A DNA stretch of 64,000 nt from contig CATOSM010000001.1 of the NCBI GenBank assembly GCA_951812645.1, positions 1,405,560-1,469,559 of the forward strand, written 5' to 3'. Shown piece after piece: positions 26,219-34,769 of the stretch. The notes below the pieces were generated by a model. The model was not told the DNA's origin. It saw only the letters and a list, made by a program, of their open reading frames with translations, and did not search any database. The translations under genes were made by a program, and so were the position numbers. Numbering within the stretch: the first letter of the stretch is position 1; each line of letters begins with the position of its first letter. Source of the DNA: an uncultured Candidatus Nitrosopumilus sp. (GTDB taxonomy: Archaea; Thermoproteota; Nitrososphaeria; Nitrososphaerales; Nitrosopumilaceae).

Positions 26219-26920
26219 ATGGTAGATCTGCTTGATCCTTCAAATGTGATAACTAGGATGTTTGAAGCAGAAAAATATGATGAGATGTATGAATATTGTA
26301 AAAAATTGTTAGAGAAAACCCCTGATGATATGCTTGGATTACAGAATGTTTCACTATCATTGCTTTATTTAAAAAAATATGAGGAAGCTATAATTTATTG
26401 CGATAAAGTTCTGCAGATAAAAGATTCTGATACATATGCATTAAAAAATAAAATCTTTGCTCTTGAAAATTTAAAACAATACGAAGACGTTTTAAGATTA
26501 TGTCAAAAAATTCTTTCTACTGATTCTCAGGATATTTGGGCGTTAAACAGCATGGGGTTGTCCTTAAATGAACTAAATCGTCACGATGAAGCTCTAAAAT
26601 GCTACAATACATCCCTCTTAATAGATCCAAGTGACATTACTGCTTTGATGAACAAGGCTATTTCTCTAAGCCATCTGGGTGAATATCTAGACGCTATTGA
26701 TTACTATGATCAGGCGCAGACAATTGATTCTGAATTAAAGGAATTACCTGTGGCCAAATCAAGATTATTTGAAAAATTAGGCATGACTGATGACGCATTT
26801 TTAGCTGCTCAAGGAGTTCTCAATAAAGATATGAAAAAAATTAAAGATGCCGCTAAAGAAAACAAATGCTCTGTTTTTCACCAATTCTGTGATGATGAAT
26901 TCCAAACGTCAAAAAAATGA
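26219..26920 (+). CDS. TPR-repeat protein
   Basis: 233 residues. Tandem 34-residue helical pairs are visible from about residue 15 to 175 (AEKYDEMYEYCKKLLEKTPDDMLGLQN, LKKYEEAIIYCDKVLQIKDS, LNRHDEALKCYNTSLLIDPSD, LGEYLDAIDYYDQAQTID, each partly conserved). TPRs form a superhelix for protein binding. No catalytic domain. The start is the ATG after a TTG. It precedes the riboflavin operon but has its own gap, so a link is unproven. Confidence 0.75.
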   Translation: MVDLLDPSNVITRMFEAEKYDEMYEYCKKLLEKTPDDMLGLQNVSLSLLYLKKYEEAIIYCDKVLQIKDSDTYALKNKIFALENLKQYEDVLRLCQKILSTDSQDIWALNSMGLSLNELNRHDEALKCYNTSLLIDPSDITALMNKAISLSHLGEYLDAIDYYDQAQTIDSELKELPVAKSRLFEKLGMTDDAFLAAQGVLNKDMKKIKDAAKENKCSVFHQFCDDEFQTSKK

Positions 26921-26937
26921 TTTTAGGTGTAAATAAT

Positions 26938-26945
26938 TTTATACA
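26938..26945 (+). promoter_or_regulatory. TATA-like box of the riboflavin operon
   Basis: TTTTATAC is centred about 25 bp before the ATG of MFTGIVEG at 26966. This spacing supports a leaderless start there and disfavours the in-frame ATGs at 26951/26954. Confidence 0.5.
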
Positions 26946-26965
26946 TAATCATGATGAATTCTGTA

Positions 26966-27550
26966 ATGTTTACTGGCATAGTTGAAGGAACTGGAAAGAT
27001 TGAAAAAATCTCAAAAAACACAAAAACTCGAAGTGCTATTCGGATGACTGTAAATCTAGGCAAACATGGAAAAGGATTAAAAATTGGACAAAGTGTCGCT
27101 CTCAACGGCGTCTGTCTTACGGCAGCCAAACTTTCAAAATCTTCCTGTATTTTTGAAATGATTGAAGAGACTACCAAGAAAACTGATCTTGGAAATCTAA
27201 AAGTCGGCGGAATTGTAAATATCGAACGTAGTTTAAGAGCAGGTGATCGACTTGAAGGACATTTTGTTTTAGGCCACGTTGATGGAGTTGCCACCATTAA
27301 AAAAATCTCAAAAAAACCTAAAGAAGTGCAAGTATGGCTTGAAGTTCCTAAATCTCTCTCAAAATTTGTAGTGAAGAAGGGGTCGATTGCGCTGGATGGA
27401 ATTAGTCTGACTGTGGCTAATGTCAAAAGCTCTCTTGCATCAGTATCTTTAATCCCGCATACTATTGATACTACAAATTTTCATACCAAGAAAGTAGGCG
27501 ACAAAGTTAATGTTGAAACTGACATTCTCGGAAAATACATCCTGAAATAA
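26966..27550 (+). CDS. ribC: Riboflavin synthase (trimeric alpha type)
   Basis: 194 residues. Converts two 6,7-dimethyl-8-ribityllumazine molecules to riboflavin. The start MFTGIVEGTG is the classic N-terminus. Two duplicated lumazine-binding barrels follow: first with ALNGVCLT and EGHFVLGHVDG, second with ALDGISLTV and HTIDTTNF. This bacterial-type enzyme is not the RibC of methanogens, but it is usual in thaumarchaea as far as I recall. First gene of the cluster; ribB follows after 77 bp with its own TATA-like box. Confidence 0.93.
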   Translation: MFTGIVEGTGKIEKISKNTKTRSAIRMTVNLGKHGKGLKIGQSVALNGVCLTAAKLSKSSCIFEMIEETTKKTDLGNLKVGGIVNIERSLRAGDRLEGHFVLGHVDGVATIKKISKKPKEVQVWLEVPKSLSKFVVKKGSIALDGISLTVANVKSSLASVSLIPHTIDTTNFHTKKVGDKVNVETDILGKYILK

Positions 27551-27627
27551 AGCCGGTTATCTACAATTTTAGTGGTAATTACCAGTTTTTTAGTAAACTT
27601 TATAATTAGATCAAGAAATTTTTTCAT

Positions 27628-28293
27628 ATGTCGCTTGATTCTGCATTACAATCGCTGAAACATGGAGAATTTGTTTTATTGTTTGATTCAGCTGGTAGAG
27701 AAAATGAAATTGATATGGTTGTTGCAGCAGAATCCGTAACTCCCGAACACGTTGCAAGAATGCGTCAACATGCAGGTGGATTACTATGTGTTGCAATGGA
27801 GCACAATTTTGCGACTTCCCTTGACTTACAATACATGCATGAAATTCTCGCCGAGTCTCCAATGCCTAATAAAGAAATGATTATGGGATCGGCCCCCTAT
27901 GGTGACCATCCAACTTTTTCCTTATCTGTAAATCACTATCAAACTTATACTGGAATTACCGACAAGGACAGGGCATTAACAATTAGCGAAATGGCCAAAG
28001 TCTACAACGTTGAAAATAAACAAAAAAAGTTTGCCTCTTCTTTTAAAACCCCTGGACATGTTCCCCTACTGATTGCCTCAAAGGGTTTGTTAGCTGCCAG
28101 GCAGGGCCACACAGAAATGTCCGTTTATCTATCCCAAATCGCAGGCCTAACTCCCGTCACGGCAATATGTGAGATGATGGATGCTGAGACTTACACAGCG
28201 TTATCTGTAGATAAAGCTGGAAAATTTGCAAAACAAAATGGCATTCCATTAATTGATGGACAAGAGCTTTTAGAATACGCCAAGGTGAATTAA
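27628..28293 (+). CDS. ribB: 3,4-dihydroxy-2-butanone 4-phosphate synthase
   Basis: 221 residues, a stand-alone RibB without the RibA domain. Makes the four-carbon unit of riboflavin from ribulose 5-phosphate. Motifs: GEFVLLFDSAGRENEIDMV (Mg and substrate loop), HAGGLLCVAM, TYTGITDKDRALT, and GHVPLLIA...GHTEMSVYLSQIAGL. TTTATAAT lies about 27 bp upstream of the ATG. Its 3' end contains AAGGTGA, which serves as ribosome-binding site for ribH. Confidence 0.95.
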   Translation: MSLDSALQSLKHGEFVLLFDSAGRENEIDMVVAAESVTPEHVARMRQHAGGLLCVAMEHNFATSLDLQYMHEILAESPMPNKEMIMGSAPYGDHPTFSLSVNHYQTYTGITDKDRALTISEMAKVYNVENKQKKFASSFKTPGHVPLLIASKGLLAARQGHTEMSVYLSQIAGLTPVTAICEMMDAETYTALSVDKAGKFAKQNGIPLIDGQELLEYAKVN

Positions 28294-28295
28294 CT

Positions 28296-28712
28296 CTGAA
28301 TATTGCAATAGTAGTCTCGGAATTTAATGGGGATGTGACATCCAGAATGCTTGCTATATCCAAAGAAAAATCAGAATTAATGAAATTAAAGATTTCCCAT
28401 ACCTGTACGGCTCCAGGTGCATATGACATGCCCATAATTGTCGATTCATTACTGAAAAGGGATGACGTTGACGCCGTAGTCACACTGGGTGCTATCATTA
28501 AGGGACAAACCAAACATGATGAAGTGATCTCCCATGCAGCAGCTCGTACTCTTACCGATTTATCTCTAAAATACCAAAAACCGGTATCTTTGGGGGTTTC
28601 TGGTCCCGGAATGCAGGAAAGACATGCTTATGCTAGAATTAGACCTGTTGCAGAACGTGCAGTAGAGGCCGTTGTAAAAATGTCTGATGAGCTAAAAAGG
28701 ATACAAAAATGA
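28296..28712 (+). CDS. ribH: 6,7-dimethyl-8-ribityllumazine synthase (CTG start)
   Basis: 138 residues. Condenses the ribB product with the diaminouracil to lumazine. Conserved parts: NIAIVVSEFNGDVTSRML, PGAYDMP, TLGAIIKGQTKHDEVIS, and GVSGPGM. The family-conserved N-terminus (IAIVVSEFN) lies upstream of any ATG, GTG or TTG in this frame. The only plausible initiation codon is CTG at 28296, two bases after the ribB stop and about eight bases after AAGGTGA. The length with this start equals that of archaeal homologues. The ATGA at 28709 overlaps the next gene. Confidence 0.9.
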   Translation: MNIAIVVSEFNGDVTSRMLAISKEKSELMKLKISHTCTAPGAYDMPIIVDSLLKRDDVDAVVTLGAIIKGQTKHDEVISHAAARTLTDLSLKYQKPVSLGVSGPGMQERHAYARIRPVAERAVEAVVKMSDELKRIQK

Positions 28713-29461
28713 TTCAACTCAGCATTCTAAAAATTACACAATACGGTCCATGGACGCTGACTCTTGGCAGTGATAGAGAACATGAACTACAGATGCTTCA
28801 GGCGTCACTCTACAAAGAAATCCACAAATTATTTTCCGAAAAAAACTGCATGGTATTTCTAAACAGGGCAGATGAATTTTTTGTGGTCTCAAACGGTTTG
28901 AACTTGGATGATCATATCCAAATTCAAAAGTCACTTGAAAAATCATTCGACGTTGGCTTGACAGCGTCTATTGGATATGGGGATTCTCCGTTTGAAGCAA
29001 ATTTGAAGGCACATGAAGGAAAGCAAAATAATGTCATTTTAGATAAAGAGCACGATGTTTTCGGTTCTGTTTATTCCGAATCTGATTCACAAGTTTCAAT
29101 GATGCATTTAGACGTAGATGATCTTGCATCAACGAGAAAGACAAACTCTCCATATGAAATCTCAGCAATAATTTTTGAGTTGTATTCAAAAATGTCTAAA
29201 TTCTTCTTGGAAAAAAAATCCCTTACATTTTTTATGGGCGGTGACAATTTTATGGTAGTGGCAAACGAAGATGCAAAAAAATCCGTCCAAGATTTTATTA
29301 TTATGATAAAAGACAATGATAAGATTACATTGAATTGTGGGATTGGCAACGCCTCTAACGGCAGGGGCGCAGCAAAATTAGCCACGAAATCCCTTGATAC
29401 TATACGTCAAATCCGAGATTCGGGCAAAGAAAAGCCTGAAGTTTATGAATTGTCATGCTGA
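28709..29461 (+). CDS. arfA: GTP cyclohydrolase III (ArfA)
   Basis: 250 residues. Archaeal enzyme that opens GTP to the formylamino-pyrimidine, the first step of riboflavin and F420 synthesis. Recognised from the N-terminus ILKITQYGPWT, the FLNRADEFFVVSNG segment, and the second half with MHLDVDD and FFMGGDNFMVVAN, the duplicated ferredoxin-like cyclase-type fold with metal-binding Asp. Overlaps ribH by ATGA and the amidohydrolase by 7 bp, so the operon is tight. Confidence 0.9.
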   Translation: MIQLSILKITQYGPWTLTLGSDREHELQMLQASLYKEIHKLFSEKNCMVFLNRADEFFVVSNGLNLDDHIQIQKSLEKSFDVGLTASIGYGDSPFEANLKAHEGKQNNVILDKEHDVFGSVYSESDSQVSMMHLDVDDLASTRKTNSPYEISAIIFELYSKMSKFFLEKKSLTFFMGGDNFMVVANEDAKKSVQDFIIMIKDNDKITLNCGIGNASNGRGAAKLATKSLDTIRQIRDSGKEKPEVYELSC

Positions 29462-30639
29462 TTAAAAATATCAGTATACTATCTGGTGATGACTTAGAGT
29501 ATGTCCCAAACACTGATATCCAAATTAGGAATAACCGATTCAAAAAAATCCAGCCCAACATTGAATCCAAAGAGGAATCCGCCGATTGTGAAGGACTACT
29601 GATGATACCTGGATTCATTAACTCTCATACACACATTGGCGATTCTATAGGAAAGGATATTTCTCTAAACGGAACAGTTGATGAAAAAATCCATCCCGTA
29701 TTTGGTGCCAAATCAAAAATTCTAAAAAACACTTCAAATGAACATTTGGGAAATTTTATGAAAAACACATGTCATTCAATGCTTAGAAAAGGGATTACAA
29801 CTTTTGTTGATTTTCGAGAGGGTGGATTAGAGGGAGCAGTCCTATTGAAAAAAATCCTAAAGGATGTTCCCATTCGATCAATTGTTTTAGGACGTATGGA
29901 ATTCTACCATGATGCCAAAGACATCAAAAGAAATTCCCCATTTCCAAGCTTGGATTCTTCCAAATTATCCACGTTACTCCAAAAATGTGATGGGATTGGA
30001 GTTAGCGGCGCAAATGAGAACAGTACATCCGTTTTGAATCATTATTCAAAGACATCCAAGATTAGAGCAATTCATTCTGCTGAGACCAAAGAAAGCACTA
30101 GCAAATCAAAAAAGATCACTGGAAAGTCTGAAACAATTAGGGCGCTATCCATGAAACCCGATTTTTTGGTTCATATGACTTATGCTTCAAAATCTGATCT
30201 TCAAATGGCATCTAGGAAAACGCGTGGAATTGTAATCTGTCCCAGAGCTAATTCGTCTCTTGCAGAAGGAATCCCTGACATTAAATTGATGCAAGAGTCT
30301 GGTTGTCTGCTAGCCCTAGGCACGGATAACGTCATGATAAATTCCCCTGACATGTTTAGAGAAATGGACTTCATTTGGAAAGTCTCTATGGGATTACACA
30401 AAACAAGAATTGACGCAAAAGAAATTCTCAAAATGGCCACCGTGAACGGTGGAAAAATTTTAAATAAAGAAATTGGCAGTATTCAATCTGGAAAAATCGC
30501 CGATTGCATATTTTTGGATAAACATGCGTTAGATTTAGAACCCATGCATGATCCACATGCGTCAATCGTTCACAGGGCATCCGAATCTGCAATAAAGGCC
30601 GTAATGACTGGAGGAAAGACAATACATGGCAAACTCTAG
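29455..30639 (+). CDS. Metal-dependent amidohydrolase inside the riboflavin operon
   Basis: 394 residues. Amidohydrolase superfamily barrel with PGFINSHTHIGDS (HxH metal pair), RAIHSAET and LVHMTYAS (the later histidines), and LALGTDNVMINSPDMF with the catalytic Asp, then the C-terminal beta sandwich (SGKIADCIFLD). It overlaps arfA by 7 bp and the reductase gene arfC by 14 bp. No ArfB (formamide hydrolase of the creatininase family) is visible in the cluster. Deformylating the ArfA product is chemically within reach of an amidohydrolase. Inference only; guanine or cytosine deaminase-like activity is the alternative. Confidence 0.75.
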   Translation: MLIKNISILSGDDLEYVPNTDIQIRNNRFKKIQPNIESKEESADCEGLLMIPGFINSHTHIGDSIGKDISLNGTVDEKIHPVFGAKSKILKNTSNEHLGNFMKNTCHSMLRKGITTFVDFREGGLEGAVLLKKILKDVPIRSIVLGRMEFYHDAKDIKRNSPFPSLDSSKLSTLLQKCDGIGVSGANENSTSVLNHYSKTSKIRAIHSAETKESTSKSKKITGKSETIRALSMKPDFLVHMTYASKSDLQMASRKTRGIVICPRANSSLAEGIPDIKLMQESGCLLALGTDNVMINSPDMFREMDFIWKVSMGLHKTRIDAKEILKMATVNGGKILNKEIGSIQSGKIADCIFLDKHALDLEPMHDPHASIVHRASESAIKAVMTGGKTIHGKL

Positions 30640-31282
30640 GCCTCGTGTTGTTCTAAGTGCGGCAGTATCCGTTGATGGGAAAATTTCCACTAGAGCGGGG
30701 GATTCAAAGCTTTCTTCCACCAGTGATCTTCATAGATTGCACAAGCTACGAACAAAAGTTGATGGAATTTTGATTGGAAAAAATACACTGATGTCAGATG
30801 ATCCTTTATTAACAGTACGACATACTAAAGGGAAAAACCCTGTTAGAATAATACTGGATTCCAAAGGTGAAATATCCGCCCATTCGAAAATACTACAAAC
30901 GTCGAACAAAATACCCACAATCATCGCCGTGTCTAAATCAGCCAGCAAATCCAATCTACAAAAATTAGATAAATTCCCTGTTGAGGTAATCGTTTCTGGA
31001 GAAAAGAATACAAACATCAGATCATTATTGAAAAAACTTTTTGAAAAAAAAATTAGGACTCTATTGGTAGAAGGTGGCGGTACTGTTAATTGGGAATTTG
31101 TAAGACAAAACCTCTTTGACGAACTAATCATTACACTATCTCCATTTTTGCTAGGCGGGGATAATTCGATTTCTTTTATTCAAGGCGTAGGATTTGACAA
31201 AATAACAAAATCTCCTAATCTGCGACTTAAATCTGCCAAGAGGCTCAAAAATCATCTTGTCTTGAATTATCAAAAAGTGTAA
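30626..31282 (+). CDS. arfC: 2,5-diamino-6-ribosylamino-pyrimidinone phosphate reductase
   Basis: 218 residues. RibD C-terminal/dihydrofolate-reductase-like fold: VVLSAAVSVDGKIST at the start, DGILIGKNTLMSDDPLLTVR, NPVRIILDS, and LLVEGGGTVNWEF. It reduces the ribosyl side chain to ribityl with NAD(P)H in archaea and fungi. Starts inside the amidohydrolase gene. Last gene of the riboflavin operon. Confidence 0.9.
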   Translation: MANSRPRVVLSAAVSVDGKISTRAGDSKLSSTSDLHRLHKLRTKVDGILIGKNTLMSDDPLLTVRHTKGKNPVRIILDSKGEISAHSKILQTSNKIPTIIAVSKSASKSNLQKLDKFPVEVIVSGEKNTNIRSLLKKLFEKKIRTLLVEGGGTVNWEFVRQNLFDELIITLSPFLLGGDNSISFIQGVGFDKITKSPNLRLKSAKRLKNHLVLNYQKV

Positions 31283-31318
31283 GTTATTATACTTTCTTTA
31301 AAATAAAATTACAAGAAA

Positions 31319-31522
31319 TTGGCAGTAAAAAAGAAAACTACGACAAAAAGAAAAGCGACCAAACCAAAAGCAAAGAAACCAGCGTTTGGCGGATATGCAA
31401 TTAGTTTTGCAGGACGTTCTGAAACTGTAGAACAAGTATTTGGTAAGAAACCAATTGCCCCAAGTGAAATGACAAAAAAGATTTGGGCATTTGTAAAATC
31501 AAAAAGCCTCTCTAACCGTTAA
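31319..31522 (+). CDS. Small Lys-rich protein with SWIB-like tail
   Basis: 67 residues from a TTG start with a TATA-like run about 30 bp before. The first 20 residues are almost only Lys, Thr and Ala, like a histone tail. The C-terminal IAPSEMTKKIWAFVKSKSLSNR recalls the end of SWIB/MDM2 folds (TEVTKKLWxYIKxxxL). Probably a chromatin or nucleic-acid binding protein. The fold would be incomplete, so the call is tentative. Confidence 0.5.
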   Translation: MAVKKKTTTKRKATKPKAKKPAFGGYAISFAGRSETVEQVFGKKPIAPSEMTKKIWAFVKSKSLSNR

Positions 31523-31619
31523 ACCCCCATGTTAGCGAATCATCGTTAACTAATTTCTATATTTTAACTATTTTTAAAAACAAGCAAGACGTGGATATTG
31601 GATTTAACTCTAGACAGTT

Positions 31620-32126
31620 ATGCCTACCGCATCATTAAGACGCGATCATGAATTAATCGAGAAGGTTGTCAAAGCTATGGAACCTACCATTCAATTACCA
31701 AGTGACGGTAGGCAGATGCCTGAATCAATCTTGTTACCCGTAATTGATCTTTCAAAAAACTTTACTGATGCCTGCCATCATGGGAAGGAAGAAAAATCAT
31801 CATTTCCTGCATTAGAGAAGGCCGGATTACCTACTAGCACGGGATCCGTTGCTGTGACGTTAATAGATCATCAGCGTTCACGAGAAATTGGCGCTGAAAT
31901 CGAGGCGTCCGCAAAAGAATATCTGCCATCTGGCGATTCGACAAAATTAGCCAGTGATATGCAACGATATGTTGAACATATTACTGAACATTTGCGGAAA
32001 GAGAGTAATAAATTATTCATGGCGGCTGAAGCAGGGTTACAACATGCTTCAGAAAAGGTTGACAAGGAACTGACTGATACTGAAAAATCCAAACTTGACG
32101 AGATCGGAAAAACCCGAGAACACTGA
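31620..32126 (+). CDS. Hemerythrin-like HHE cation-binding protein
   Basis: 168 residues, helical. Iron-ligand candidates lie in RRDHELIEKV (helix 1), DACHHGKEEKSSFPALE (helix 2), TLIDHQRSREIG (helix 3) and YVEHITEHLRKESNKLF (helix 4), the four-helix HHE arrangement that binds a di-iron centre. Possible roles are oxygen, NO or iron handling. A small acidic frameshifted gene follows on the same strand. Confidence 0.8.
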   Translation: MPTASLRRDHELIEKVVKAMEPTIQLPSDGRQMPESILLPVIDLSKNFTDACHHGKEEKSSFPALEKAGLPTSTGSVAVTLIDHQRSREIGAEIEASAKEYLPSGDSTKLASDMQRYVEHITEHLRKESNKLFMAAEAGLQHASEKVDKELTDTEKSKLDEIGKTREH

Positions 32127-32177
32127 ACAATTAGCTGAAGACCTTGCAAAAGGCGTATCCCAGGATGGTAACTAGTC

Positions 32178-32470
32178 TTGCCTAATGGTCCGTTTGGCCA
32201 AGCAACCGTAGCAAGGAAATTTGCCAACGGTGATGTGGAAATTGGTTTTTATCATGATGATCAGATTAACGCATATCGCTACTCAGATCCCAGTAGATTG
32301 GGAAATTTCCCTAAGGGATTAGCTGAAATTTTGATGCCAGCCCTGGCCGCTGATGTCTTTTTTGGAGACGATGGAATCCCCCTCATGTTGAACTAGAGGA
32401 ATGCGATGATGAAGATCTGCAAGAAGATGACGACTTGGATGAAGAATCTGATGATAATTCTGAAGAATAA
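32178..32470 (+). pseudogene. Small protein gene with acidic tail, frameshifted
   Basis: The first frame (TTG at 32178) encodes about 66 residues with NGDVEIGFYHDDQ...YRYSDPSRLGNFP. At a run of five C (near 32380) the frame moves. One more C would join it to a strongly Asp/Glu-rich tail ending at 32470. As read, translation stops at 32396. Function unknown. Either a real lesion or a homopolymer error. Confidence 0.4.
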
Positions 32471-32534
32471 TTCTCTGGTTATAGGCTATTTTTAGAATTT
32501 CAATCAAGCACACCAATTGTTTACAACAATCCAA

Positions 32535-33050
32535 TCAGAACGTCTGTTGCATATCTTTCTTAATTTCATCAATCTTCTTTTGATATGCTTTTTTAGACCT
32601 GTCATTCTTTTTTAGATTTAAAACATTCTGGCATGATGTACATTTGAACATCCCATCAAGAGCGTTTTCAAATGTAACTCTAGGACAATCTTCATTACCA
32701 CAATGATAAAAGTCAGAAGCGTTTTCGTAATCTAGTCTCTGTTGTAGTCTTTCATCGATCTTCTTCTTCTGATTTTCAATAAAATGTTCTACCTCCTCTC
32801 TTCTGGTTCTCCATCTGTAAACAAACCATCCTTTTCTTTCGTCTTTTACTCTAATTCCCGTAATGAGTGACTTTCCAAACAAATCATACAGGACTTTTCT
32901 TACCATGTTAATCCGCAGTCCTGTGGAGCTGGCAATCTCTTCGTCAGTCGCATCTTCAGCTTTTAGAAGGGATCTTGCTACTTTGAGATACTCATCCCCC
33001 CCAATCATTGAAGCAATTCTAACAAAGGGATCCTCGTATTTGTCTACCAA
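32535..33050 (-). CDS. tfe: Transcription initiation factor E, alpha subunit
   Basis: 171 residues. An N-terminal winged helix (DATDEEIASSTGLRINMVRKVLYDLF) is followed by a coiled helix and a zinc ribbon, FYHCGNEDCP...FKCTSCQNVL. TFE helps RNA polymerase open promoters. The ATG is at 33050, upstream of Trm56 and HflX on the same strand but downstream in transcription order. Confidence 0.92.
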   Translation of the reverse strand: MVDKYEDPFVRIASMIGGDEYLKVARSLLKAEDATDEEIASSTGLRINMVRKVLYDLFGKSLITGIRVKDERKGWFVYRWRTRREEVEHFIENQKKKIDERLQQRLDYENASDFYHCGNEDCPRVTFENALDGMFKCTSCQNVLNLKKNDRSKKAYQKKIDEIKKDMQQTF

Positions 33051-33076
33051 CTCTAATCACTCCTAATTTTCTACTA

Positions 33077-33610
33077 TTAATCCCTTGTTTCCCTTACTTG
33101 CACATTTTTGCCATTTTTAGTCGGAATTATCTTTCGCCTTGCATTAGGGAACTCTTTTTCGAATTGATCACCTTCTTGAATGCGATCCAAAAGAACTGCC
33201 AAGGCGCTAATCTCCGAATGCGGTTGGCTTCCTACCCCCACGTTATAGTCTGCTAGTTCATAAATCTCCCTAGGCACCTTCTCAGCCCCTACCACAACTA
33301 ACAAATTTTCTTCATCTCTAATTTTTTCCTGGGCAACACTGATGGCCTCTCCATACATTGACAGGTGGACAATTTTGAATCCTTCTTCTTTTTTCTTTTT
33401 TACAACTGTTTTCCATTTTTCGATAAATTCGATCTCAAAATTTCCTCCCCACACATTATTGATTTTTCCGACGGTTTCTTTAATCTCTGGGTTTATTTCA
33501 GTCATGTAAATCCGTTCAGCACCGAACCCCCTTGCCACAAGTGCAACATGCGTTGTTACCCTATCATCTCTTAGAAGACGCTGTCCTATTCTAACCACCT
33601 CAATTTTCAA
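33077..33610 (-). CDS. trm56: tRNA (cytidine-56) 2'-O-methyltransferase
   Basis: 177 residues. SPOUT enzyme that methylates C56 in the T loop, specific to archaea. Recognised from the start [28 protein letters not shown], then [11 protein letters not shown] and [23 protein letters not shown], the knotted SAM site. It begins at TTG within the last codons of hflX (11 bp overlap). Co-transcribed with hflX and perhaps tfe. Confidence 0.92.
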   Translation of the reverse strand: MKIEVVRIGQRLLRDDRVTTHVALVARGFGAERIYMTEINPEIKETVGKINNVWGGNFEIEFIEKWKTVVKKKKEEGFKIVHLSMYGEAISVAQEKIRDEENLLVVVGAEKVPREIYELADYNVGVGSQPHSEISALAVLLDRIQEGDQFEKEFPNARRKIIPTKNGKNVQVRETRD

Positions 33611-34721
33611 ATGTTTTCTTTACTCCTTCCCATGCATTATTTTTTGGCTTATGAAAATTCTGACTATCGATAATTTCTTTAATCAATTCTTTTAATTGAC
33701 TCACGTTTTTTCCAGTTTTTGCAGAAACTGAAATTACCTTTTTATTTTCAATTAAATTAAGAAATTCAATCTTTCTCTTAACTTCGTCCATTTCTAATAA
33801 ATCTGATTTGTTTAACGCATAAACCACCCTGTCTTTTTCTACTCCTAACTCACTTAATGTTCTCATACAGCTGGAAAACTTCTTTTTTAATTCTGAAATT
33901 GAATCGTTAACATCAACTACTAAAATGATCACATCCGTATGCACCAATTCTTCTAGCGTTGATCTGAAAGCATCTATCATGTATGCTGGCAATTTACTAA
34001 TGAAACCTACTGTATCTGCAATCAAAAATGGCTCCTGATTTATCACCAATCTTCTAGTGGTGGTGGTGAGTGTGGTGAACAGCCCTTCACTTTGAGTTTT
34101 AGTTTCCCCCGTAGTCTTGTTAAACAGTGTTGTTTTACCCGCCGATGTATATCCTGCAAGTGAGATGGTCTTGAATCCCATTCTTTTTCTTCCTTGCCTG
34201 TGAAGCTCTCTTTGCTTTCCGGCTTTTTCAAGTTTTGATTTTATTGTCTGCATTCTATGTTTAATATCATTATAGTATACATCAACTTCAAATTTGCCGA
34301 TCCCCATAAACCCTGGCTGCTCCCCCATGTTTGCTAGCCGAACCTTCTCCTTGGCTCTTGCCATTTCATATCGTAACTGTGCTAATTTCACTTGTAATTT
34401 TGATTCTGCACTTGATGCCCTACTTTCAAAAATCTCCAGAATTAGCGCCTCCCTGTCTAAAACCTCTCTATGTAACACAGTTGCAAGATTATAGTTTTGG
34501 CTTGGCGTTAAAATTTCGTCATAAATAATCACATCTGGCCTTACTCTGTCGGCCGTTTCTTCCAATTTTTCTAACACTCCCCCGCTAATCCCATACTTTG
34601 GTTTCTGCAGATAATTCTGTCTTATCACATGGACTATTTCGTATCCTGCGGCATCGCATAATCCCTTTGCCTCATCTACTGAACCGTCTTGATCATATGT
34701 GATTAAAATTGCTGAATTCAT
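33600..34721 (-). CDS. hflX: GTPase HflX
   Basis: 373 residues. An N-terminal HflX domain ([18 protein letters not shown]) and a coiled linker ([23 protein letters not shown]) precede the G domain: P-loop [12 protein letters not shown], switch [27 protein letters not shown] and SVSAKTG. HflX binds the ribosome and splits stalled 70S particles in bacteria; the archaeal role is similar by inference. First gene of the trm56 unit. Confidence 0.92.
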   Translation of the reverse strand: MNSAILITYDQDGSVDEAKGLCDAAGYEIVHVIRQNYLQKPKYGISGGVLEKLEETADRVRPDVIIYDEILTPSQNYNLATVLHREVLDREALILEIFESRASSAESKLQVKLAQLRYEMARAKEKVRLANMGEQPGFMGIGKFEVDVYYNDIKHRMQTIKSKLEKAGKQRELHRQGRKRMGFKTISLAGYTSAGKTTLFNKTTGETKTQSEGLFTTLTTTTRRLVINQEPFLIADTVGFISKLPAYMIDAFRSTLEELVHTDVIILVVDVNDSISELKKKFSSCMRTLSELGVEKDRVVYALNKSDLLEMDEVKRKIEFLNLIENKKVISVSAKTGKNVSQLKELIKEIIDSQNFHKPKNNAWEGVKKTFEN

Positions 34722-34769
34722 CTCATTTTTTCAATCAGATCCAAGTCAATCGCATTGGGCATCATTCTG

